Shown here piece after piece: positions 1 through 5,480 of a stretch of 5,718 nucleotides of DNA. The notes below the pieces were generated by a model. The model was not told the origin of the DNA and ran no database searches. It saw nothing but the letters and a program-made list of their open reading frames with translations. Position 1 is the first letter of the stretch. Each line of letters opens with the position of its first letter. The translations under genes were made by a program, and so were the position numbers. The stretch covers positions 21,542 to 27,259 of the forward strand of contig DBRW01000029.1 in the NCBI GenBank assembly GCA_002306075.1. Direction: 5' to 3'. This stretch comes from Synergistaceae bacterium UBA1358 (GTDB lineage Bacteria > Synergistota > Synergistia > Synergistales > Synergistaceae).

Positions 1-791
1 ATAAGGCGCATCGATACTCCCCAGCTGGTCGTATGTGCAAAGTCCATCTCTCCGTTTTTATTCTGGAACTTTATGTCGAATGCCTTCGCGAAATTCTGGC
101 CCAGATAATGGCTCGTACCCGCCTGAAGCGCTTTTTTGTCGCTCATCATGGTCTCACATGTGTATGTGTTGTCCGCACCCGGGAACCGTTCACCCTCAGT
201 CTTCTCTCCTGGTATGACCGGCAGTGCAAGCTCCTCCACCATTATCCTTCTGTAGACCTCGAGCATGAGCAGGGTCTCGTCTACCGCTTCTTCTTTTGTC
301 GCATGAGCGGTATGGCCTTCCTGCCAGAGGAATTCGGAGGTCCGGAGGAAAAGCCGGGGCCTCTTCTCCCAGCGCATTACGTTGCACCACTGGTTGATCA
401 ATATTGGCAGATCACGCCAGGACTGGACCCATTTGCTGTACATATGTCCTATTACTGTTTCCGAAGTAGGCCGTATTATCAGAGGTTCTTCAAGCTCTTC
501 TCCCCCTGCATGAGTAACGACCGCGCACTCGGGAGCAAAGCCTTCCACATGTTCCGCTTCTTTTTCCAGGAATGATTTAGGAATAAGGAGAGGGAAGGAT
601 GCATTAACATGACCGGTTTCTTTGAAAGCCTCGTCAAAATGCTTCTGGATGAGTTCCCATACTGAGTAACCGGTAGGTCGGACGACCATACAGCCGCGTA
701 CAGGCGCATAGTCAGCCAGCTCTGCGGCACGTATCACGTCAAGGTACCACTGTGAAAAATCCTGTTCTTTAGGTGTTATGTTCTTAGCCAT
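1..791 (-). CDS. proS: Prolyl-tRNA synthetase, type 3 (ProS), N-terminal part, cut by the left window edge
   Basis: This enzyme charges tRNA-Pro with proline in the cytoplasm, using ATP. The 263 visible codons begin at an ATG preceded by GGAGGT (798-803) with a 6-nt spacer. The N-terminus (MAKNITPKEQDFSQWYLDVI) and the stretch ADYAPVRGCMVVRP near residues 27-39 are typical of the archaeal/eukaryotic-like (type 3) ProRS rather than the E. coli type with its inserted editing domain. The class II catalytic core is recognisable: the proline-binding TSE loop in RPTSETVI (residues 108-114) and motif 2 in FLRTSEFLWQEGHTAH (residues 148-163). TTSWGVSMRL (254-263) is the conserved block before motif 3. 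Motif 3, the anticodon-binding domain and the C-terminal domain lie off the window. The reading frame is intact. It is divergent from the TrpR-like gene. The family call is very secure. Confidence 0.96.
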   Translation of the reverse strand, partial: MAKNITPKEQDFSQWYLDVIRAAELADYAPVRGCMVVRPTGYSVWELIQKHFDEAFKETGHVNASFPLLIPKSFLEKEAEHVEGFAPECAVVTHAGGEELEEPLIIRPTSETVIGHMYSKWVQSWRDLPILINQWCNVMRWEKRPRLFLRTSEFLWQEGHTAHATKEEAVDETLLMLEVYRRIMVEELALPVIPGEKTEGERFPGADNTYTCETMMSDKKALQAGTSHYLGQNFAKAFDIKFQNKNGEMDFAHTTSWGVSMRL

Positions 792-830
792 CCGGTTACC
801 TCCATTGTTGTTCCTTCCAGTATTATCGTC

Positions 831-849
831 GCACAGCAGAACGCTGTGC
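831..849 (-). promoter_or_regulatory. Perfect 7-bp inverted repeat at the predicted proS transcription start
   Basis: GCACAGC (831-837) and GCTGTGC (843-849) are exact reverse complements separated by AGAAC. The element begins a few bases downstream of the predicted proS -10 box, so it would form a hairpin at the very 5' end of the proS mRNA, or act as an operator overlapping the start site. The symmetry is seen directly; either role is inference. It is not followed by a T-run, so it is not a terminator. Confidence 0.5.
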
Positions 850-854
850 AGGCT

Positions 855-863
855 ATTGTAACA
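855..863 (-). promoter_or_regulatory. Probable proS promoter (extended -10)
   Basis: Read on the minus strand, TACAAT (855-860) matches the sigma-70 -10 consensus at five of six positions and is directly preceded by TGT, giving an extended -10 (TGn-TACAAT). No good -35 lies at 16-18 bp; TTGTTC occurs at a 19-bp spacing, which is poor. An extended -10 promoter can do without a strong -35. The predicted start is near 848, leaving a leader of about 57 nt before the proS ATG. Confidence 0.45.
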
Positions 864-908
864 TTTATCTCTGCATTTAGAACAACTTGTCAGAAATATT
901 TGTTTCCC

Positions 909-936
909 TTGACAATTTACCATTTTATCGTATTCT
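909..936 (+). promoter_or_regulatory. Sigma-70-type promoter of the TrpR-like gene
   Basis: A perfect -35 TTGACA (909-914) is followed, after 16 bp, by TATTCT (931-936), a four-of-six match to the -10. The predicted start is near 943, about 45 nt upstream of the ATG of the TrpR-like gene. The -35 is the best consensus match seen in the intergenic region. Confidence 0.6.
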
Positions 937-943
937 TAAGGCG

Positions 944-958
944 AATACTGCAGGTATT
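944..958 (+). promoter_or_regulatory. Palindrome at the start site of the TrpR-like gene, possible operator
   Basis: AATAC (944-948) and GTATT (954-958) are reverse complements around TGCAG, and the core contains the palindrome CTGCAG. It lies just downstream of the -10, at about +2 to +16 of the predicted transcript, where a bound repressor would block initiation. Autoregulation is known for TrpR of E. coli; that this protein binds here is inference, and the site does not contain the CTAG core of the E. coli trp operator. Confidence 0.35.
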
Positions 959-987
959 TAGCACATTACTATAGGGAGGTATTGTTC

Positions 988-1308
988 ATGGCTTTAGAGT
1001 GGAAAGATGAGTTCACCGACCAGCTTTGCGACTCGATAGTGGCGATAACAGACAGAGAGGAAGCCTATCGTTTCCTGGAGGATGTGGCCACCTTTTCCGA
1101 GATAAGGGCTTTCGCACAGAGACTCCAGGTTGCAAGCCTGCTTCTGAAAGGGATGTCTTATCCCCAGATAGTACAGGCGACCGGAGCAAGCACTGCGACG
1201 ATCAGCAGGGTCAAGAAGTTTGTTGAATACGGATCAGACGGATACAGGGACGTTCTCGCAAAGCTGGAAAAGACAAAAAAAGAAGAGGACAAGAAGAAGA
1301 AAAAATAA
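988..1308 (+). CDS. yerC: YerC/YecD-family TrpR-like DNA-binding protein
   Basis: Small helical repressor-type protein of the TrpR superfamily, expected to bind operator DNA as a dimer in the cytoplasm. The 106-residue product has the family layout: N-terminal helices (about 3-32), the block FSEIRAFAQRLQVASLLLKG (36-55), then the helix-turn-helix MSYPQIVQATGASTATISRV (56-75). The PQIVQATGASTATISRV segment is the reader-helix region that resembles TrpR. The tail, from about residue 95, is nearly all lysine and glutamate and ends in five lysines. I chose the ATG at 988 because AGGGAGGT (973-980) sits 7 nt upstream; an in-frame TTG at 982 is too close to that site. The gene ends in tandem stops (TAATAA). 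It stands alone, divergent from proS, and has its own promoter. Members are usually about 100 residues, so the length is normal. Target genes and effector are unknown; the family link to tryptophan does not show that it senses tryptophan. Confidence 0.92.
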   Translation: MALEWKDEFTDQLCDSIVAITDREEAYRFLEDVATFSEIRAFAQRLQVASLLLKGMSYPQIVQATGASTATISRVKKFVEYGSDGYRDVLAKLEKTKKEEDKKKKK

Positions 1309-1331
1309 TAAAAAATCTGTTTCGGCAGCCG

Positions 1332-1390
1332 GCCCGCATTTTTGATCCCCATAAAAAGGGGAGAAAATATGCGGGCTCTATTTTATTATT
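1332..1390 (+). terminator. Long hairpin terminator between convergent genes
   Basis: GCCCGCAT (1332-1339) pairs with ATGCGGGC (1369-1376). The stem continues as TTTT (1340-1343) with AAAA (1364-1367) past a one-base bulge, and TCCCC (1346-1350) with GGGGA (1358-1362) closes an A-rich loop. On the plus strand it is followed by TCTATTTTATTATT, so it should end the TrpR-like transcript. For the minus-strand operon the hairpin starts right after the stop codon of the RNase H-fold gene, but the T-rich run (1306-1316) begins about 15 nt beyond the stem, so termination in that direction is less certain. Confidence 0.75.
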
Positions 1391-1797
1391 GCCCATGCAG
1401 CAAGGTCGTCAATATCCCTCGGAGGAGTCCTGAGGGTAGTTGGGATAAGTCTCCATAGACCTTCGGGGGGATGAAGCCTCCAGTAGAGTTCCCTCCCTTT
1501 CAGGGTCGTTCCGTACTCGTCAGCTGACTCAATATCACAAACTCCGTCCAACAGCCTGATCAGGTCATCCGAAGATGTGCCGTTGCCGACATATATTTTC
1601 TCAACTTTCTTTCCGGCGACAGATCCAAGGTCCCCCTCTTTTTTCCAATGATCAAGCAGTGACCAGTCCCCAGCCTTTAGCGCACTTGTGAGTACGGCCT
1701 CATCGGACTTGGGAACTATCGCAGAGAAGAGCAGCATTTCCGATTCGGCGAATGCCACCCCTATCTTATAACGGCCCGGATCTATCCCGCACTTAAT
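1378..1797 (-). CDS. RNase H-fold YqgF/RuvC-like protein (putative resolvase/nuclease), probable ATT start
   Basis: Predicted nucleic-acid enzyme of the RNase H fold. With a start at 1797 the product is 139 residues, the usual length for YqgF-like proteins, and begins MKCGIDPGRYKIGVAFAE, the first beta-hairpin with catalytic Asp (D6 in GIDPG). VGNGTSSDD (70-78) follows, then ADEYGTT (92-98), carrying the second acidic residue (E94), and LYWRLHPPEGLWRLIP (104-119). IDDLAAWAII (129-138) supplies the last acidic pair. The HPP-x-GLWRLIP and PPRDIDD blocks fit the divergent resolvase/RNase H-like branch better than canonical RuvX. The only canonical in-frame start is an ATG at 1896, which lies 103 nt inside the acyltransferase gene and would add 33 Gly-rich residues with no family match. 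AGGGGG (1805-1810) is 7 nt upstream of an ATT at 1797 that overlaps the upstream TAA (ATTAA). Last gene of its cluster. Function in rRNA processing or recombination is family inference. Confidence 0.75.
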   Translation of the reverse strand: MKCGIDPGRYKIGVAFAESEMLLFSAIVPKSDEAVLTSALKAGDWSLLDHWKKEGDLGSVAGKKVEKIYVGNGTSSDDLIRLLDGVCDIESADEYGTTLKGRELYWRLHPPEGLWRLIPTTLRTPPRDIDDLAAWAIIK

Positions 1798-2683
1798 CGA
1801 AATACCCCCTCTCCACAGACTCCCACCTGGGGTACATCCACATCCACTGGTCAGGGTATTTCCTGATCCACCCGGAGATAAGATCGTTGCAGTCATCTAT
1901 GCTTCCCTGAAGGTCCTTGCCGTAAGGTTTTCCATCCCGGCCCTTAAGGGCCGGGTGAAAATGAAGTTCGAGCTTTTCCGTCCCAAGCCACCTTACGCAG
2001 AATGCAGGCACGACCGCACAGCCAAGCTTATCCGCGAGCTTGGCCATGCCTACGGGAGTACTTGCGGGATAACCGAGGAAGGGAGATACGACGCCGGCCT
2101 TTTTGGCATCCTGGTCGACCGGGACGGCGATTATTTCTCCTCTCTGGAGAGCCTTTATCATAGCCTTGAGGTCAGAGGCCTTGCCCAGAGCCTTCATGCC
2201 TCCGGCATTCCTAAGTTCCATTATCAGAGCCGTTATCCTCTCATCCCTTTGGTCTGTACCCAGTCCGTTCATTGGGTATCCGTTCTGTGCACACCATGCT
2301 CCGGCATACTCCCAGTTCCCCAGGTGTGCCGTTACGACGAGCACTCCCTTTCCGGCTTCATAGGCATCGCGGAGGTTTTCCTCACCGTAGACCGTCACTA
2401 TCTGATCCAGTTTTGAGGCCATCACAGGCAGTCTGATAAACTCAGCAGTGGATCTTCCAAAGTTTCTGTATGCTCTCCTTACTATATGCAAGGCTTCTTT
2501 GTCAGAGATGTTGAGTATCCTGGCACAGCGTTCCGAAGCTTCCCTGAGTTTTTTTCTCGTAAAAAAGGGGACGAGTGAGCCCACGAAGCCGCCGAGCATG
2601 ACTGCCGGCTTATGCGGCAGGACCGTCACTATATTTCTGAATATAGACAGCACAGACCAAATAAAGGATTGCTTATTCTTCAT
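1793..2683 (-). CDS. Lysophospholipid acyltransferase, LpxL/HtrB-like (lipid A biosynthesis family)
   Basis: Family members transfer an acyl chain from acyl-ACP or acyl-CoA to a lipid A precursor or similar lipid at the inner face of the inner membrane. The 296-residue length is typical of LpxL/LpxM. A hydrophobic N-terminus (about 7-42) would anchor it. The catalytic HX4D/E motif is HLGNWE, with H120 and E125, in VLVVTAHLGNWEYAGAW. VPVDQDAKKAG (188-198), PFLGYPASTPVGMAKLA (201-217) and the end PDQWMWMYPRWE (277-288) are the other conserved blocks. The ATG at 2683 has GGGAGAGGT upstream with 7 nt spacing. It starts 50 nt after the stop of the AbrB-like gene, and its TAA (1793-1795) overlaps the likely start of the RNase H-fold gene, indicating coupled translation. 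The presence of this family implies a diderm envelope. I cannot tell from sequence whether it is the LpxL or LpxM type, or which chain it adds, so no symbol is given. Confidence 0.92.
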   Translation of the reverse strand: MKNKQSFIWSVLSIFRNIVTVLPHKPAVMLGGFVGSLVPFFTRKKLREASERCARILNISDKEALHIVRRAYRNFGRSTAEFIRLPVMASKLDQIVTVYGEENLRDAYEAGKGVLVVTAHLGNWEYAGAWCAQNGYPMNGLGTDQRDERITALIMELRNAGGMKALGKASDLKAMIKALQRGEIIAVPVDQDAKKAGVVSPFLGYPASTPVGMAKLADKLGCAVVPAFCVRWLGTEKLELHFHPALKGRDGKPYGKDLQGSIDDCNDLISGWIRKYPDQWMWMYPRWESVERGYFD

Positions 2684-2733
2684 TTTTGTTACCTCTCCCG
2701 AAAAACTTTCTTTTATAGTACCCTATATCATTA

Positions 2734-3228
2734 TCAATATCTTACGATAATATTGGCAATTATCGGGACAACTACCAGGATAGTGACTATCCGGCATATA
2801 TTGAAAAGTATAGATATGGTCGGATCCGCTCCTATGTCGACAGCGACTATGGCTATGCCCGTAAGTCCTCCCGGAGTCGTAGCAAAGAGCGAAGTAAGAT
2901 AATCCATTTTGCATATTTTTGAGAATATCCAAGCAAGACCAAGGGTAAAAGCAAGAAGTGAGAAACTGTACGCCATTGCCGCAGGAAGATATCTTGGGAG
3001 TTGCGAAATTGATGAGAAGTCGCTGCCCCTTACAAGCACATAGGCTACGAGCGCCTGCGAGATCCACGAAAGCCACTCTGTCTTTTCATCAAGCCCCATG
3101 TGCATCACTGCTTTGACGACAAGTCCAACGATCAGGCCCCCGACAAGAGCTCCTGCAGGAAACCCCGACTTGTAGCCAATAGCGCTGCCGCCTATTACAG
3201 CAAAAAATACAAGGTAATTGGGATCCAC
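2734..3228 (-). CDS. AbrB-family membrane protein, half-length (single AbrB repeat)
   Basis: Integral membrane protein of the AbrB/ammonia monooxygenase-related family (not the Bacillus AbrB transcription factor). Its role is poorly defined; some members are treated as transporters. The 164 residues contain about five hydrophobic segments (near 5-19, 24-44, 53-67, 82-104 and 139-162). The signature of an AbrB repeat is present once: SLFATTPGGLTGIA (113-126), then DIGADPT (131-137) and an R146 in the last membrane segment. Most family members are about twice as long and carry two such repeats, so this is a single-repeat form that may work as a dimer. No frameshift or remnant of a second repeat is visible. 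The start is GTG at 3228, with GGAGGT (3235-3240) 6 nt upstream. It is the first gene of its cluster, directly after a strong terminator. Its placement next to a TRAP transporter is noted, but no functional link is shown. Confidence 0.85.
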   Translation of the reverse strand: MDPNYLVFFAVIGGSAIGYKSGFPAGALVGGLIVGLVVKAVMHMGLDEKTEWLSWISQALVAYVLVRGSDFSSISQLPRYLPAAMAYSFSLLAFTLGLAWIFSKICKMDYLTSLFATTPGGLTGIAIVAVDIGADPTISILFNICRIVTILVVVPIIANIIVRY

Positions 3229-3253
3229 AGCCTGACCTCCGTTCCTGCAGCCA

Positions 3254-3259
3254 AGTATA
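3254..3259 (-). promoter_or_regulatory. Possible -10 box for the AbrB-acyltransferase-RNase H cluster
   Basis: Read on the minus strand, TATACT (3254-3259) matches the -10 consensus at five of six positions. It lies only 26 nt upstream of the GTG of the AbrB-like gene and immediately beyond the T-run of the upstream terminator. No recognisable -35 is found at 16-18 bp, because that position falls inside the terminator stem (CCCACT at 17 bp). It is the only promoter-like element in the very short gap, so it is a weak candidate; read-through of the terminator is the alternative. Confidence 0.3.
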
Positions 3260-3261
3260 CA

Positions 3262-3303
3262 ATAAAAAAGCGGCTGAGTGGGATCCTAAGATCCCACTCA
3301 GCC
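3262..3303 (-). terminator. Strong intrinsic terminator of the TRAP transporter operon
   Basis: A perfect 14-bp inverted repeat, 3272-3285 against 3290-3303 (outer end GGCTGAGTGG, closing in GATC), surrounds a 4-nt loop. Read on the minus strand the stem is followed, after two bases, by TTTTTTATT (3262-3270). This is a textbook intrinsic terminator for the transcript ending after the permease gene. On the plus strand the hairpin is followed by CCTGCC, so it is one-directional. Confidence 0.9.
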
Positions 3304-3339
3304 CCTGCCAAGTTTCAGCACAAATACATTCTGATAGTA

Positions 3340-3351
3340 AAACAGCTGTTT
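3340..3351. repeat. 12-bp perfect palindrome AAACAGCTGTTT
   Basis: The palindrome lies in the 87-nt stretch between the permease stop codon and the terminator. Nothing else is recognisable in that stretch. A role is not evident; it could be a protein-binding site or chance. Confidence 0.25.
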
Positions 3352-3390
3352 GTTTTCCTGATAAAATCCTGCTAAATCATGGAAGCAGAA

Positions 3391-5385
3391 CTAATAGCGT
3401 GTCCGCAGAACTTCCTGATGTTTCGTTTTTTTGAGATAGAGCAAAATAACAGATATCCCAACGATCCCAATAACGCTGGAAATCATGCTGACATGTATAG
3501 CAGCCAGTGCAAAAATCACCATCACAGCACGCTCAAATATCCTCAGGAAGCGGTACTGCCATCCTTCGAGAGCTCCCGCGAGCACTATTACACCAAGTGT
3601 AGCCGATACAGTCAGGACAATTAATTCCCACAAGACCACCTTATGCAGAAGAAGCATCGGATTGAACACAAACATGTAGGGCATTATGTAAGAACAAAGG
3701 GCTATCTTAGTAGCAGTAAAGCCCGTTTTCGCGGGATCCGCGCCTGCAATCCCTGCACCAGTGAATGCTGCAAGACATACAGGAGGAGTGAGGTCCGCCA
3801 TAATTCCAAAATAGAAAACAAACATGTGTGCAGCCAGCGGGAATACTTTCATTCCGATCAGGGCAGGCGCAATTATAGTACTGCAGACTATGTAGTTTGC
3901 TGTTGTGGGAAGTCCCATGCCAAGGACAAGGCATGCCACCATCGCCATGATCAGGGTTAGGAGAAGATTGCCTCCGGAAATGTCTATTATGTTGTTCGAA
4001 ATGGTAAGTCCGAGCGAGGTCAGCGAGGATGTGCCTACAACAAAGCCTACGAGGGCACACGCAAGCGCAACTCCAAGTGCACCGCGGGCTCCTTCTTCAC
4101 AGGCATGGATAAGCTGTTTGATCCCCATTCTGGTATTTGCCTTCAACATACTTACTACCACACATGCAACGATCCCGATAAAGCCAGAACGGAGAGGAGT
4201 GTACTTCATGAGCAGCGTTACTATTATGACAATTACCGGTATGAGAAGGTGTCCTCTCTCTATCATTACGTCTCTGACTACAGGCAGCTGCTCTTTCGGC
4301 AAACCGAGGAATCCATCTTTCCTGGCCCTTATGTGTACGTTAGTAAAAATCGCAGTGTAATAGATAAAGGCCGGAATGATCGCCCCGGCTGCGATAGTAA
4401 GGTAGGGTATGCCAAGAAATTCACTCATTATGAATGCGCCGGCACCCATAATAGGCGGCATCAGCTGACCGCCCGTCGAGGCGCAGGCTTCAACTGCTCC
4501 TGCATAATGCGGCGGATAACCTACTCTTTTCATAAGAGGAATAGTAAACGTACCTGTAGTTGCCACGTTCGCTACCGAAGAACCGTTGATCGTACCGAGA
4601 AGCCCCGAAGCGACAACTGCGACCTTAGCAGGTCCGCCGGGTGTTCCACCCGCAAGAGCAAGTGCAAGTTCATTAAAAAACTTTGCGCCGCCGCTCTCTG
4701 AAAGGAAAGCCCCGAAGATTATGAATACGATCACGAATGTCGCTGAAACACCTAATGCAAGTCCGAAGATGCCTTCAGGGGTCAGATACATATGCTGGAT
4801 TATCCTGCTTAATGAATATCCCCTTATCTGGAACATTCCCGGAGCGTAATTCCCAAAATAACAGTATCCCAAGAAGAAAATACTTAAGCAGGGCAGTACA
4901 TTTCCAACGACCCTGCGTCCGGCTTCAATAACAAGCAGTATCGCAGCGATCCCCAGCCAAATTTCGTAAGGCAGTGGCTCTGCTCCGCGCCTGGCTATAT
5001 TGTTGAAGAAAAATACAATATAGGCGCAGACTCCGCCGCCCGCAGCAGCAAGTATCCAGTCATACAAAGGTGTAGATAATTTTGAGCTTTTCTTTGATGC
5101 GGGGAACAAAATATAAACGGCGACTATTGCAAACGTCAAGTGAACAGCTCTCTGTATCGTAATAGGCATAGTCGCTATGCCTGCCGTATATAAATGGAAA
5201 AGGGACATACATACGAGCCACGCAGTTACAAATTTACCCTGAATTCCGCCTAGTTTTCTGTAACGGCTTTCAGCATCGTATTTTTCAATGAGTTCGGTAA
5301 TAAGAGATTCATCCATCGAAACTTCATCTATATCAATAACTTTCGGGTTTACATCTGCCTGGCCTTTTTTTTCAATTTCGCTCAT
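3391..5385 (-). CDS. TRAP transporter fused permease (DctQM-type, TAXI subfamily)
   Basis: Inner-membrane permease of a TRAP uptake system, which in studied members is driven by an ion gradient and fed by a periplasmic binding protein. At 664 residues it is the usual size for fused permeases. A charged cytoplasmic N-terminus (1-50) precedes the small-subunit-like helices (about 51-175), then the large DctM-like domain (about 205-605) and extra C-terminal helices (585-652). Hallmark blocks of the family are SGLLGTINGSSVANVATTGT (260-279) and YAGAVEACASTGGQLMPPIMGAGAF (294-318), with the matching second half LGMGLPTTANYIV (488-500) and FGIMADLTPPVCLAAFTGAGIAG (526-548). The start ATG at 5385 follows CAGGAGG with a 10-nt spacer, rather long; an ATG at 5393 is out of frame and closes at once. 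It follows the binding-protein gene by 90 nt and is the last gene of the operon, ended by the terminator near 3262-3303. The substrate cannot be deduced. Confidence 0.95.
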   Translation of the reverse strand: MSEIEKKGQADVNPKVIDIDEVSMDESLITELIEKYDAESRYRKLGGIQGKFVTAWLVCMSLFHLYTAGIATMPITIQRAVHLTFAIVAVYILFPASKKSSKLSTPLYDWILAAAGGGVCAYIVFFFNNIARRGAEPLPYEIWLGIAAILLVIEAGRRVVGNVLPCLSIFFLGYCYFGNYAPGMFQIRGYSLSRIIQHMYLTPEGIFGLALGVSATFVIVFIIFGAFLSESGGAKFFNELALALAGGTPGGPAKVAVVASGLLGTINGSSVANVATTGTFTIPLMKRVGYPPHYAGAVEACASTGGQLMPPIMGAGAFIMSEFLGIPYLTIAAGAIIPAFIYYTAIFTNVHIRARKDGFLGLPKEQLPVVRDVMIERGHLLIPVIVIIVTLLMKYTPLRSGFIGIVACVVVSMLKANTRMGIKQLIHACEEGARGALGVALACALVGFVVGTSSLTSLGLTISNNIIDISGGNLLLTLIMAMVACLVLGMGLPTTANYIVCSTIIAPALIGMKVFPLAAHMFVFYFGIMADLTPPVCLAAFTGAGIAGADPAKTGFTATKIALCSYIMPYMFVFNPMLLLHKVVLWELIVLTVSATLGVIVLAGALEGWQYRFLRIFERAVMVIFALAAIHVSMISSVIGIVGISVILLYLKKTKHQEVLRTRY

Positions 5386-5414
5386 GTAAACATTGCCTCC
5401 TGGTCAATTATATA

Positions 5415-5436
5415 CGGGGACAAGAGAATGTCCCCG
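5415..5436 (-). promoter_or_regulatory. Intercistronic hairpin between TRAP binding-protein and permease genes
   Basis: CGGGGACA (5415-5422) and TGTCCCCG (5429-5436) are perfect reverse complements with a 6-nt loop. Read on the minus strand the stem is followed by TATATAATTGACC and then the ribosome binding site of the permease. There is no solid T-run, so full termination is unlikely. A hairpin here commonly protects the upstream message or lowers downstream expression, which would favour the binding protein over the permease; that role is inference. Confidence 0.55.
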
Positions 5437-5462
5437 CAGTCATCACATAAACTTCGATCAGC

Positions 5463-5480
5463 AGTAATATATTTATTACT
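5463..5480 (-). repeat. AT-rich inverted repeat over the stop codon of the TAXI protein gene
   Basis: AGTAATA (5463-5469) and TATTACT (5474-5480) are exact reverse complements around a 4-nt loop. The second arm contains the TAA stop (5476-5478) of the binding-protein gene. Being AT-rich the hairpin would be weak; it may be chance. Confidence 0.25.

Noticed and set aside
33..575. 180-codon open frame on the plus strand opposite proS
   Set aside because: It is the antisense shadow of a clear prolyl-tRNA synthetase frame, with Cys/Phe/Arg-rich composition and no recognisable domain or ribosome binding site.
792..987. T-box or other amino-acid-sensing leader upstream of proS
   Set aside because: The predicted leader is only about 57 nt with one short hairpin; there is no T-box sequence, specifier loop or terminator/antiterminator pair.
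1955..2416. 153-codon open frame on the plus strand opposite the acyltransferase
   Set aside because: The minus-strand frame has full-length family motifs (HLGNWE, DQD, PRW end); the plus-strand frame has none and no initiation signal.
3272..3303. Long perfect inverted repeat as a possible insertion-sequence end or attachment site
   Set aside because: The tight 4-nt loop plus the adjacent minus-strand T-run identify it as an intrinsic terminator; no transposase, direct repeat or second copy is present in the window.
4105..4701. 198-codon open frame on the plus strand opposite the TRAP permease
   Set aside because: It is low in hydrophobic segments, rich in Arg/Cys/His/Tyr, and mirrors the permease codons; it is a shadow.
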